Assembly: GCA_016617855.1 (NCBI GenBank)
Contig: JAECUM010001873.1
Coordinates: 1-64,000 of the forward strand
Reading direction: 5' to 3'
Origin: Megalonaias nervosa
Lineage: Eukaryota > Mollusca > Bivalvia > Unionida > Unionidae
DNA: 64,000 bases
Each line of letters starts with the position of its first letter. Position 1 is the stretch's first letter. A model generated the notes under the pieces. It was not told the origin of the DNA. It saw nothing but the letters and a program-made list of their open reading frames with translations, and searched no databases. Positions 11,837 to 22,912 of this stretch are shown one piece after another. A program made the position numbers and the translations under genes.

Positions 11837-11896
11837 GGAACCTGTGTTTCTTGCCAGGAGAAATTAACCTGTCGCCATAAAGAGGACATTTCTCTG
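11837..11896 (+). CDS. stabilin-like exon 6: Cys linker
   Basis: This 20-codon exon follows TTTTTTACAG and ends at GTAAGC. It encodes GTCVSCQEKLTCRHKEDISL. The 'G-x-C-x-x-C...C' spacing matches the short segment joining FAS1 to the first EGF-like module in stabilins ('GpCgsC....C'). Phase 0. The following intron is about 16.9 kb and holds the Gmr1-like, pogo-like and DIRS-like elements. Confidence 0.75.
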
Positions 11897-14460
11897 GTAA
11901 GCAACTCTGCAGCATACAGACTGGATTTCTCAGAGTTGTCTTTCTTTGATCTAGAATGACCCTAAAGGCACTCTTTTGCTTTTTTAGCATAGAATTTCTC
12001 TCCCTTTCTCACTCTTTTGAGAAATATTTCATGCATTTTGAACTATGACAGCTGAAGGGTTATACTCTTAGAAGCAAAAATAAGTTTCAGTCAAAACATA
12101 TTTACTTTTTTAACTTGGAATTTTCACAATGTACATATACTTTGTCAATGTGGCCACAAAAATATTTAGATAAGGATAATGACAGAGGTCTTTAAAAAGA
12201 ATTTATAAAGGTGGACCAAGTATAAGTATGGGATTTGGGTCAGGAACTCAGAGTCGGATATAATATAAATTAGGACAGTCAATTCGAATTAGATGCACTG
12301 CAATAATCAGATAAAGTTTTTTAATAATTAAAAATATCATTTATCTTGGAATGAAATAACTTAAAAACATGACTGCATTTAGATACTGATTAAAAAAAAA
12401 TAATTTTTGTATAATTCAGATGCTTACTCTAATATTCAACTCATACTCATTTTGTTACCAACACTTTTAAAGGTTCATCTTCAGTGCTTTACACAATCAC
12501 AAAAGTGGTTGCAGATTTTTAAATCTTAAATTGTCACAATAATAAATATATTTATTTAATTTTCATGGTAAAGTAATAAAATTTTTCATTTCATTGAGAT
12601 TATCATACATTTTGTCAAATATATAAGACCTCAAATTTTGTATGGTATGTTGGTGTTTTGGGGTCTGATCTTGGTTATGCATAAAAATTTGAAATTATTG
12701 CAGACAGATTTGTCTGCAGCACATGTCTACTGCTATGATGGACTTACTAGACATTTCTCATTGCTTTTGTGTTATTGATCCTTGGAGGAGGTTGTCACTA
12801 TTCTGTCAATCCCAGTTTTATGTTGAAATTGATATTTTATTCACTGAAATATCATGGGAACAGTTTTGCATCTTTGGGGAAGGAGGGGTTCTCCATAATT
12901 TGTGTTTGTGAAAGTCTTTTACAAAATCATTAAATGTCATGCTCATTGGTGGGATAAAATATTTACGGTTGTTGTAAAAAGTAATTCCTATTCTATTCAT
13001 TTTTTATAATTGTTTGAGAATATCTTCAAAATGGCTTGACCTTTTGGACATTTCTGAGCTTTAAATAGCATTTTCCTGAAGTAAAACCTACTTTATCTTG
13101 CCTCGATTGGTTGGTATCCTTTAAAACCTGTTGTATTGGTCACATGGAGAGCCTTATTTTTGATTAACTACAGTGGAAAGTGTCAGCATCGTGGCTTCAT
13201 GAAGGAACTCTCAGATAGTGAGAGAATAACAGTTTTACATTTATCAAACACTACTTTGACTAGGTATTTAAAAGATTACAGATGCATACATGCCAACCAT
13301 TATTCTTTTGGCATACTCATTATTCTTTTTTTTCACCAAATCTTGCCTGTGGATGGATTACACTTTTCTGGTACATTAAAAAATAAAATGATAATAAAGC
13401 AATAACGAGTTGTGTTTGTCATTTTTTATTATTATCATCTTTTTAATTCCACTCTTCATAAAAATTAGAGAATATTCTAAAAAGAAAGACTGCTGCATAA
13501 GAATAGCATAAAAGCTTATTTGTCCATCATAGATCTACATGTACTTTCCTAATTGTCTATTTTTAGGAACTGTATATGTCCCATTTCCAAGAAAATAGAT
13601 GGGTTTTCTTTTTATTTGAAACTTTGCCTTGCAGAGTCATTATATTGATAATCAAGTTAGCAGACCAGTCTGTACTTATAAAGCAAATGGCACCACATAT
13701 TAAGCTAAACAGGCTGCTTTTATGGTTTGACTTGTGGATGAAAATTCTGAGTAGATGTTTTTTTTAAGGTTCAAAACATGTCCAATCAGAAAAAGGACTA
13801 ATCAACACTGCTTTACAAATTTGTAAAGAAGAATATGAGAATGATGCAATATAGCATTCATACTATAATCATTGCATAATTTGTGGACTTCATGATCATT
13901 TAGTAAAAATTAGACATGTAGACTAGTTAAAGTGAGTGTTGAATATAAATAATATGTCAGTATGGGTTGTGTTTGTATTCTGGTTCTAATCCACATGGAT
14001 TTGGCCCATTTTTGCCAAGTAGTTTGACCTGCAAATGCAGGTTAGAAGTAAAAATACATGTACATTTTTCATACAGTGTACTGTAATTTTGGCATGTGAT
14101 ATATTAGCTACAATGTGACAACCCCAATGAGGTATTGTTACTAGTATTAGTACTAGTAATATTTAGATTATGCTTTTTATGCTTAGATTATACTTTTTTG
14201 CCATTTTTATTTGCAAAAATTATGCTTACACCTCTCTCGGGGTTGGCATATATGCAGAAGGTATTTCTCAAGATTGAAATAACAAAAATGGATATTATTA
14301 ACATTATGATAATTATCGGTGCTTGTGCAAAATGGAAAATTTACTTTTCTCAGATATTTCTGTTTATCTTTGTTTTTTCATATTTGCAGTAGAAGGACAT
14401 GCAGTTGTTATTGCTTTGTTATGGCATTGGCAAAAAAGGTCTGAACATATTACTTACTAT
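11897..14460. other. first part of intron 6, nothing recognised
   Basis: About 2.6 kb of AT-rich sequence. The short open frames (12723-12911, 13136-13405, 13576-13767, 14135-14392) have hydrophobic, low-complexity products without motifs or good start context and are treated as chance. Confidence 0.4.
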
Positions 14461-15000
14461 TTATTCCCCCAACTATAGGTGCAGGGAGATTTAGTGATCG
14501 TAGTGTCAGTCTGTTTGTCCATCGACCAGATAGTTACAGCAACATTACTTTACGTTTCTGTGGTAATTTTTTCTTAAACCTCGTGTGGCAAACTCATGGG
14601 TGGAGGCAGAAGCCTATCCATTTGGCACTACAAGGTCCGTGATCAGGATCACTGGAAGTGATTTTTCTTACTGCATGACATGTTAGGTTTCTTGGCCTAA
14701 TTTTCATCAAACTTAATTAATTTTGGGCAAGGGTCAACTTTACTGCTGATTCCGGTTCTGAGACATAAAAGGTCAAGGTCATTGGAGCAAACATAGTAAT
14801 TTTTAGATCACCTGGCCATAAAGCCAAGTGAAGTTATGGCATGGAACAGTCTATGACATGTTGTCCATTGTCCAGCTGTCAAGGATGACAATTACAAACT
14901 TCAGATTTTCAAAATCACCAGTTTCAACTAATTTTGGCACACAACATTCCATCATAAAGACCTGTTAGGTGTATACAAATCACGCCTATATGCCATAAAA
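14461..15000. repeat. dispersed repeat of a type common in bivalve genomes
   Basis: Two familiar blocks occur: 'AGTGATCGTAGTGTCAGTCTG' with 'TTTGTCCATCGACC' near 14493, and 'AGATCACCTGGCCATAAAGCC' with 'AAGTGAAGTTATGGCATGG' near 14806. Both resemble highly repeated intronic elements in bivalve molluscs. This is recognition from memory, with no comparison made here, so class and borders are open. Confidence 0.4.
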
Positions 15001-15067
15001 TGTGACCCCCATTTCTAAACAATAGAAAAATGGTACCTTTCTGTGTTATTCAAATAATAATAATAAT

Positions 15068-15385
15068 GCAGTGTGATCCCGCTATAGCAAGCTCCGTTAT
15101 AACACGAATTTGGATATAACATGGTCATAGCATGGCTCCTGAAATTTGATATACATATATTTTTCTCATACACAAAAAAAGCCATTTCTTTCTTAAAAGT
15201 ACGAAAAAAACGTAAAAAGTTTATTATCATTTTGGGGAAGAGATCGCGTATGAATAATACAAGACCATCGTGGCATGGCTCCTGAAATTTTATATGTATT
15301 TTTCTTGTACACGAAAAAGATTTATCTTCTTAAAAGTATGCAAAATAACATGTAGAAAGTTTTTCTGGGATCGCGTAGGTCTTCA
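15068..15385. repeat. pogo-like TIR end with internal tandem duplication
   Basis: 15068-15125 ('CAGTGTGATCCCGCTATAGC', then 'CTCCGTTATAACACGAA') looks like one end of a Tigger/pogo element. Next come two diverged copies of a block of about 110-125 bp, at about 15127-15250 and 15271-15382. Each opens with CATGGCTCCTGAAATTT and ends with GATCGCGTA. No opposite TIR was found. Confidence 0.55.
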
Positions 15386-16417
15386 ACAATGTCGCCAAAT
15401 GTGATTGTTTTTTTCCTTATTGGCGGCCAAATATACCATACGGTGAGTTTATTTTTTATTGGTGACATTGTTGGCTATTTAAACTTGTATATATAACCAT
15501 TGGTTTGGAGTGGAGAAATTCAGAGGCCCCATAAAATGAAGCCGCCAACTTAACATAAAATGCACTGAAATTTATCTGTTGTTACATAAACAAGTTCTTT
15601 GTCGATATTGACAAACCATCTTAACAGTGCATTGTTATATTGTTAGAATATAATCTGCTTATGTTGACATCTAGCATGAATACTGTATGTTGTGAGATAT
15701 CCGCTTCTTTTTGTTGTTGACATTTCTGGTAGCGGAGATCAACCTGACGAGGCATTATCTTGTAATCTATCTTTCGTCGGATTTTAGGCTGCTCACTAGT
15801 AATTAATATATTTACATAGACTGACATTTGTATGTGGATGGTAAGTAAAATTCCTCTTCTTTTCACTCAGAATTAAATCCTTCAGAACACTCACATTTTC
15901 TGTAGTAATCCGTCATTAGACCAGAACACCTGCATATCTATCATCTGTTGACCCTTTATTAAATTTCTGACGCATGCATGGAAGGCAGCATCACTCCACT
16001 ACCACAAATGAAAAAAAACCAAAAAAAACAAAAAGATAAACAAAAAAAAGATATCTTACTTGTTGGTCTATTCAATAGGCAGGGAGGAACAGTAACTAGA
16101 ATCGACCAAACGATGGCCAATTCTTTTTTAAAAATGTACACAGATATAGTTTACTGAAATTTCAAAGAAAACAGATCACCTTTGAAGCACCAATTGTTGT
16201 GAAAACATACGTAGCAAATGGAAGAAAAATCAGTCTCAATCATGCATTACAATTATTTGATGTTGCTGCCACAATAAGAAACTGGCATTTGTTTGGTTCT
16301 CCAAAGCTGTCCTTTAGTGGTGACTTCAATAACTCATGCACCCTTCATCAAAGAAAGCAGACTACAATCTTCAATAAAAACAAAGAACCTTTCTTCAAAG
16401 GAAGTCAGTATTAAAGC
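15386..16417. other. intronic sequence left of the LTR element
   Basis: No gene or clear repeat was recognised. Frames at 15621-15866 (minus) and 16199-16414 (plus) have no motif. The similarity to the complete LTR begins abruptly near 16418, so this side of the Gmr1-like element is a truncation border. Confidence 0.4.
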
Positions 16418-16828
16418 CATGATTTTAGATCACATGGTACTTCACGTGATGGGCTACGTGATTTTACTAATTTGAACAGAGCAATAAAAAAATGAGAATT
16501 GTCACTTAGCTACAATAGTCCTATCTAAGAACCAAATTCTAACACTGAAAATATATAAAAAAAGGAAGACTGTTTACAGTTCAGCTAACATGCGGGCCAA
16601 AATGACCTTGGTAATAGCCAATCGTTATCACTCGATGTTTACAAAATCTATGAGCTAAATAAAATAGTGCTGAAGTACTGTTAAGATCTAATCAGGTCAA
16701 GCCAATTTTCGGAAAAGAGATTCAAATCCAATGAAAATTATCATTACAATAAAATGTAATGAAACAAAATTAAAATAAAAAAGAATTTAAAACTAACACA
16801 CAAGTAATTTAATTACATATACGTAACA
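16418..16828 (-). repeat. 3' LTR, truncated
   Basis: 411 bp match 22350-22688 of the 5' LTR closely (for example CATGGTACTTCACGTGATGG and CAATCGTTATCACTCGATG), ending TACGTAACA at 16828. The promoter-distal 510 bp or so of the LTR is missing. It carries two extra A/T-rich stretches relative to the other copy, including one at about 16742-16800. Confidence 0.85.
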
Positions 16829-16843
16829 CTTCCCCCCATAAAG
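16829..16843 (-). promoter_or_regulatory. polypurine tract
   Basis: On the minus strand CTTTATGGGGGGAAG sits immediately before the TGTTACG start of the 3' LTR. Its position and composition are those of the plus-strand primer of LTR retrotransposons. Confidence 0.8.
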
Positions 16844-16967
16844 AAAAAGAAAGATTTATATAATAAAGCTTTCTTTTTACCATATGTAAATTATACATGA
16901 GGTAAAATAAAATTACATAAGAAAACTCTTATGAATTATACAAAGTGTATCTGAAATAATATTTCTA

Positions 16968-17372
16968 TACACGGGAAAGTGCATCTGCAATCAAATTGTC
17001 TTTTCCTTTGATGTGCCTGATGTTAAGATTAAATTCTTGCAAAAGTAAACTCTACCTTAATAATCTTTGATTTTTATTTTTCATCTTGTCGATGAAAGTA
17101 AGGGGGTTGAGATCACTAGACACAACAACTGGAGAAGGAGCTGAGCTAATGTAAACTTCAAAATGCTGTAATGCCAGTATTAAAGCCAAACATTCCTTCT
17201 CGATTGTTGAGTAATTTCTTTGGTGCTTATTTAATTTCTTAGAAAAGTAGCACACTGGGTGATCAACACCATTTCTGTCTTCTTGAATCAATACTGCTCC
17301 AACCCCAACATCACTTGCATCCACAGATAATTTAAAAGATTGATTGAAATTTGGAGCTGTGAGAACTGGCAC
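16968..17372 (-). pseudogene. Gmr1-like RNase H domain
   Basis: The domain begins 'FKLSVDASDVGVGAVLIQED', continues 'CYFSKKLNKHQRNYSTIEKE' and 'CLALILALQHFEVY', and ends 'IRHIKGKDNLIADALSR'. These are the D, E, D and final 'N.iADaLSR' blocks of retroelement RNase H. It is almost intact, with a stop (TAA/TAG region near 17050) before the last block. It is the last pol domain before the 3' LTR, as expected when integrase is upstream. Confidence 0.9.
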
Positions 17373-17543
17373 ACTTTTGAGTATGGCTTTTAATCTATCA
17401 AAAGCTTCCTGACATTTTCAAGTCCAAAGAAACTTTTGTTTTTCTTACTAAACAAGTTTGTCAGGGGTTCAGCAATATTAGAAAAATTGGAACAAAACTT
17501 TTGATAGTATCTGGCCATACCCAAAAATTGCATCAGTTGCTTT

Positions 17544-18286
17544 TTACTGACAGGGACGGAAATCAGAGATAGCTTTCACCTTAGCAACTATAGGTTTAAC
17601 TTGACCATGTTCCACAATATGTCCTAGAAAAGTTACACAAGCACGGCTGAACTCACTTTTAGATAAATTGATTGTCAAATTTACATCAGTGAGTCTTTCA
17701 AAGAATTTCCGAATCGTGGCTAGATGTCTTTTCCAGGTGTCATTGTAGGTGATGACATCATTGATGTAAGCATCACAATTATCTAGACCAGAGGTAATCA
17801 TATTCATCAAGCATTGAAAAGTACTTGGCAAACCCTTCATCACAAAAACGGTATTACTTTATATTGATAGAGTCCATCTGGAGTCACAAATGCAAAAATT
17901 TCCTTTGCTCTTTCCGTTAGTGGAATTTACTAAAATCCTTTTAGAAAGTCAAATTTGGTGACATACTTGGCATTTCCAATTTTATCAATACAATTATCAA
18001 TTCTTGGTAATGGAAATGAATCTGTTTTTGTCACACTGTTCACCTTCCTATAATCAGTGCGCATACGGAAAGTTTTATCTGGTTTCGGAACAAGAATACA
18101 TGGTAAACTCCAATCACTTTTACTGGGCTCTATGAAATCGTTCTCCAGCAAATACTGAATTTCCTTTTTCAAGTATTCCTGTTTGAGAGGGTTCATCCTG
18201 TATGGGTGTTGTTTCACAGGTTTTGAATCTACAATTTCAACGTCATGAAAAATTTTGTTTGTCCTCGTAGGAATATCTGGAAACAA
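17544..18286 (-). pseudogene. Gmr1-like reverse transcriptase
   Basis: The N-terminal block reads 'QHPYRMNPLKQEYLKKEIQY', then 'LVPKPDKTFRMRTDYRKVNS', 'FPLPRIDNCID' and 'YVTKFDFLKGF'. After a frame break near 17850-17930 it resumes 'GLPSTFQCLMNMI', 'AYINDVI' and 'LTINLSKSEF..ACVTFLGHIV'. These are the standard gypsy RT fingers, palm and thumb blocks. The catalytic YxDD box is YIND, so the first Asp is Asn and the enzyme should be dead. It directly follows the integrase C-terminus on the minus strand. Confidence 0.92.
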
Positions 18287-18519
18287 GTGCTCATATTTGA
18301 ATAATAACTGTTTAAGTTCATTCCTTTCTTCTTGTTGTAAATGTAAAGTTTCTGGTCCAGATTTTCCATAATTTCTGAATTCCGAAGATTTGTTGCTCCA
18401 AAATCAAATTGAATTTCTTCACTTAAATCCTCAATTGGTGGAACAGGTACAACTAAATTAATTGCTTGATTTACTTGGCTATCTCTTTGAATATAAATAT
18501 ACTCCTTTAACATGTTAAG

Positions 18520-19572
18520 GTGGCAAAGTTGTTTTTGTTTTCACCTACCAGGAGTATTTATGATGTAATTTAAATCATTTACTTTCTTTTTGACCGTATA
18601 TGGACCATAATACTTGGCCTGAAGGGGATTTTGTGGAATGGGCAAGAGAGCTAGAACTCTATCACCAGCGTAAAAACTCCTATCCCTTCAGTTTTTATCA
18701 TATCTTGATTTCATTCTGGACTGAGTAGAATGCAGATTTGCTCTTGCGACCTCACAAGCCTTTGACAGCTTGTACTTAGAAACATAATCAAGAAGATTGA
18801 GCTCAGCATCTTCATTAGAAAGAAGGTTCTCTTTCAGCAACTTCAAAGGTCCACACACAGTATGTCCAAAAACTAGTTCAAAAGGACTGAATCCTAAAGA
18901 TTCTTGGATGGACTCCCTAACAGTAAACAAAAGTAAATGAATGCCTTCATCCCAATCTTTACTCATATCAAAGCAATATGACCGAATCATATTCTTTAAA
19001 GTTTGATGAAATCTTTCTAAAGCCCCTTGGCTCTCAGGATGGTAAGCAAAAGATTTAAATTGTTGAATGCCTAAATCGTGCATAGCTTGCTGGAAAATTC
19101 CAGACATGAAATCTGACCCTTGATCTGATTGGACAGATTTGGGAAGGCCAAATTGAGTAAAAAACTTTATCAGAGCTTTTACTATGGTTTCTGTTTTAAT
19201 ATTCCACAAAGGAATTGCCTCTGGGAATCTTGTTGACACACAAATAATGGTCAACAAATATTGGTTGCCTGACTTGGTCTTAGGTAAGGGACCAACACAG
19301 TCTACCATAATTCTGCTAAATGGTTCATCAAATGCAGGAATAGGTTGAAAATGAGCCTTAGTTATCTTCTGATTGGGTTTTCCTACCATTTGACAAGTAT
19401 GACAAGATCTACAAAATTTACAAATATCACTTTTGATTTTTGGCCAATAAAAGTGAGTCAAGATCTTGTGATAAGTTTTATTTATCCCTAAATGACCAGT
19501 CAGAGGAGTTTCATGGGCCAAACTAAGTATTTCCTGTTTGTAAGAATTTGGAACTACAATCTGATAGTTCAC
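18520..19572 (-). pseudogene. Gmr1-like integrase
   Basis: An open 294-codon frame (19572-18688) carries the N-terminal HHCC finger (H20, H27, C57, C60 in 'HETPLTGHLG..FYWP...CRSCHTCQ'). The core follows with 'MVDCVGPLP', 'VQSDQGSDFMSG' and 'SQGALERFHQTLK', supplying the three acidic catalytic residues, all intact. After a frame break at 18688 the C-terminal 'GDRVLALLPIP...AKYYGPYTV' (GPY/F module) and 'KQLCHLNMLKEY' are readable to about 18490. Its place before RT is the unusual feature of the element. Confidence 0.92.
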
Positions 19573-19616
19573 TTACCATTCGTCACTAGCAGGTACCTCA
19601 GGAGGTCTCCATTTTC

Positions 19617-20502
19617 TCATAAGAATTCCATTTTAAATGAAATAGCAGACAGATACTTCATCTCAGGATCTTTTTCCTGTTTGACGACAAGTGATTGTCG
19701 TTTATCACCCTGATTAGATGAAAGAGTATGAGTAGTTAAAAGAGGATCACTGTGATTAATACCTTTTGATTGATCCAAATTAGCAGTGAAAGTGACCTCA
19801 TCAAAAACCTGACCAATACATGTGTCAGCTAAAGGAATATTTTCCTTATCAAAATCATTCTCAAGAGCTTTCTTTGCCATAGCTCTAGTAACTGCACAAG
19901 CTGGGTATAAATCAGGGTATTCTTTTTCAATTGTATCAGCTTTTTGATCCAAAGAAGGCTTGTCAGTTACCCGTGGATTAACCACAATCTTGTCTCCAGC
20001 TAGGTTGTTGCCTAGCAACAAATGAATGCCCTCAACAGGTAAAGTAGATACTATTCCGACTGTCACAGGTCCTGAAACTAAGTCTGATGACAAATTTACA
20101 GAATGGAGAGGAACATTAACAAAGCCGCACTCTACTCCCTGAATGAGAACACTCTCATTAAAACAGGACCTCTTAGAAAAAGACAAAATACCTGATAATA
20201 AAAGACTGAGAAGCTCCTGTGTCCCTTAAAATTTTAATAGGGACATGATTGGTCAAATCACCCAAGAGTGATATAGAACCCTTCGACATGAATGGTTCAT
20301 AATTCTCCATAATAAAATCAGACGGGGCTTTATTAGACCCAACAAATGTATTGCTTTCAATACATGACTGTGACCTTGACCTCTTAGAAATAAGAGCATT
20401 TGGGATAGGTCTGTCTTGATTCTGATGCCTATATTTCAATTTGTAGCAATCAGAAATGACATGTCCTTTTTTCTTGCAATGGGTACACGTAGGAATAGAC
20501 AA
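19617..20502 (-). pseudogene. Gmr1-like zinc knuckle and protease
   Basis: The frame from 20502 opens with a CCHC knuckle, CTHCKKKGHVISDC (about 20487-20445), which binds nucleic acid in the Gag C-terminus. At about 20223 comes the aspartic-protease box ILRDTGASQSFI. A frameshift near 20180 moves the rest ('LPVEGIHLLLGNNLAG') into the frame 20186-19617, which continues through the linker 'YPACAVTRAMAKKALEND' to integrase. The domains and linker fit one continuous ancestral pol. Confidence 0.88.
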
Positions 20503-21660
20503 GGATTTTGAATCAAGTTCATCAGAAACTTGATTTTTAGAAGTTGTGCCAGACTAAGAAGGAGTCATATTAGGCTAAAATACCTTTCTACCAGTAGACT
20601 GCTGAGTGAATGATTTGCCTACAACAGGAAATTTATGAGTTAAGGAATGCTTATCAGCAGCAAGAGCAGCATTTTCCAAGGTTTCGATCTTATACTCTTC
20701 AAGATGATTCTTAATGTTATTATGAACACAGGTTTTGAACTCTTCAAGTAACACAAGTTGTTTGAGACTTTCATAATCATGTTCAATTTTCTTGGCTAAG
20801 CACCATCTCTTAAATAACTGCTCTTTTTCTCTTGGAAATTCAGCATAAGTTTGTCCAGCTTCTTTTCTATAGTTTCTGAATTTTTGCTGATAAGCCTCAG
20901 GGACTAATGCATAACCCCTTTAGATGCACTCCTTAACCAAATCATAGTTAGCACTTTTGTACTGACAGGGATGCATAGATTTCTCGGGCCTTGCCAAAAA
21001 GTACACATTGCAATAATTGAGTCCAATTATCCCTTGGCCATTTCAATTTTCAGCAACTTTTTGAAAATAAATCAAATATTTGTCTACTTCTTTTTCTTTA
21101 AAAGGGGGCACTAACCTGATATTTCTTGTAATGTCAAAACTTGAATTTGTATGTGAAGTGGAAATGTGCTTTTCACTTGCCAGCTCAAATTCTTTCATTT
21201 TAATTTGAAATTCCCTTTCATCCTTCTCTTTTTCAAATTGTAACTTTATCTTTCTCCCTCTCCTGTCTCTCTCTCCTTCTCTTCAAATTGTAATTTCATT
21301 TGTTTATCATTCTCTCTTTCCTGTCTCTCTTTCTCCTTCTCTTCAAATTGTAACTGCATTTGTTTCTCTTCTTTCTGAAGCTCGAGCTTCCTCAACTCCA
21401 ATTCCATCTTGTATTTCATTTTTAATTCCATTACATTTATGTCAGAGTCCGATACCGACTTACTGACCGAAGCCAAAACACTTTTATCAAGAACATTTTT
21501 CTCTACCAAATATTGAATCAAAATGTTTTTAATTTCTTGTTTTGTCAAGGAATCTTTTACCTCAGAAAGATCGTATTTTCTGGCAAGTTCAAGCAACTCA
21601 TCTTTTTTCAAACTGCTCCTGAGTTGGACTAGGAAGAAACGTTTCCACTTTTAATGACAT
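20503..21660 (-). pseudogene. Gmr1-like gag
   Basis: The first part (21611-21246) encodes 'MKKDELLELARKYDLSEVKD' and a long charged coiled coil rich in K, E, Q and R (an internal repeat of 'QLQFEEKEKERQE'). After breaks, the capsid-like part is readable as 'LVPEAYQQKFRNY', 'TYAEFPREKEQLFKRWC', 'LVLLEEFKTCVHNNI' and 'ENAALAADKHSLTHKF' (about 20940-20630), which resembles SCAN/gypsy-type capsids. Stops and frameshifts prevent expression. Confidence 0.75.
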
Positions 21661-21795
21661 TGTGAATGAAAGCCTGTTGTTTTCGCTAAAGATTTCAAAC
21701 AAAATATAAAATAGTACTTATGATTTAATAACTAGGGGAATTTAAATTTCAGAAAACAATTTTCTAAAATATTTTAACCAAAATTCATATATCCA

Positions 21796-21819
21796 AGGAC
21801 GAGCAACCCAATTTTCTCC
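21796..21819 (-). promoter_or_regulatory. primer-binding region next to 5' LTR
   Basis: Just inside the 5' LTR, the minus strand reads GGAGAAAATTGGGTTGCTCG. A TGG-starting word (TGGGTTGCTCGTCC) lies about 9 nt from the LTR end and partly resembles the 3' end complement of a tRNA (Pro-like). The offset is unusual, so the primer identity is tentative. Confidence 0.4.
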
Positions 21820-22688
21820 TTTTACGTGTAGGCTCATTAAAAAATAACGAGAAAAGAGTGAAGGCAACAAGCTTTGTAAATTTTAACAAAATAATTTATT
21901 TTCCTAGAAAACAATGTAAAAATTGGAAATAGGACTTACAGTTTGTGAATATAATCCAAAATTTAATCCTAAGATTGAAAAATACAAGTCCTATTACTAA
22001 ACAGTTCTAATAGAATCTGGGTTTGATTCTCAATGAAATTCCAATATGGAGGTGATGACATCAGATTAGGTCGTTGTACTGGTGGTAACAGAGACTTGAG
22101 AGAATCACAGTTTATAATGTTTCCGTTAAACTCCAGAATAAATTTCCGCTGACTTTCTTTCTCCCAGAACTTTTATAAATATAACGTGCTTGTTTAGTTT
22201 TCTAGAGAATAAATTATTAAATTCCAAAAACAAATGAACTTCAAAAACAATCTGGCTTCAACACTATAAACACCTTGTACCTTCAAGGTGTGGACATACG
22301 ACTGACTAAATCTACTAGAGAGCGTCTGTTTAAAAGTGCGATTTTAGATTACATGGTACTTCACGTGATGGGCTACGTGATTTTACTAATTTGAACAGAG
22401 CAATAAAAAAAATGAGAATTATCACATAGCTACAATAGCCCTATCTAAGAACCAAATTCTCATGCTGAAAATACATAAAAAGAGAAAGACTGTTTACAGT
22501 TCAGCTAACATGTGGGCGGAAATGACCTTGGCAATAGCCAATCGTTATCACTCGATGTTTACAAAATCTATGAGCTAAAAATAGTGCTGAAGTACTGTTA
22601 AGATCTAATCAGGTCAAGCCAATTTTCGGAAAAGAGATTCAAATCCAATGAAAATTATCACACGTAATTTAATTACATATACGTAACA
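21820..22688 (-). repeat. 5' LTR, complete
   Basis: 869 bp. On the minus strand it starts TGTTACGTATATG (22688) and should end ...CTACACGTAACA. The final bases here read GTAAAA, so the CA end has mutated. Length and order agree with the solo LTR at 52409-53285 (877 bp), and the inner 340 bp or so is repeated in the 3' LTR at 16418-16828. Confidence 0.88.
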
Positions 22689-22689
22689 A

Positions 22690-22912
22690 TGTAAAAATGA
22701 AAATATTGACAAAACCGGTTTAAAATACAGTTATTGAGTGTTATATATCACAAATAAATTGACTTCTTACAATTTGTTCTAATTAATTCTCTGAAATCCA
22801 TAATGCGTAACATTTTAAATCCATTTACACACTTACTCCATGCATTTAGTTATAGGTCACATACCAGTATAAAAATGGTTGAGAATAATCTGATTCACAG
22901 TATCCTGTAATA
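22690..22912 (-). mobile_element. outer pogo/CENP-B-like copy, part 1
   Basis: 22740-22910 ('ACAAATAAATTGACTTCTTA', 'GAAATCCATAA', 'ATAAAAATGGT...GATTCACAGTATCC') is a diverged copy of 23140-23330 inside the neighbouring TA-flanked element. It is therefore a piece of a related element into which that one inserted. Confidence 0.6.

Larger units (their letters stand above)
16418..22688 (-). mobile_element. Gmr1-like Ty3/gypsy retrotransposon, decayed
   Basis: A minus-strand LTR element of about 6.3 kb. In transcription order it has: 5' LTR (22688-21820), primer-binding region, gag, zinc knuckle, protease, integrase, RT, RNase H, polypurine tract (16837-16829) and a truncated 3' LTR (16828-16418). 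The integrase lies upstream of RT, the copia-like pol order of the Gmr1 group, instead of the usual gypsy RT-RH-IN order. The reading frame is broken by several shifts and stops, and the RT active site is mutated. It is inserted in intron 6, antisense to the stabilin-like gene. Confidence 0.85.
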
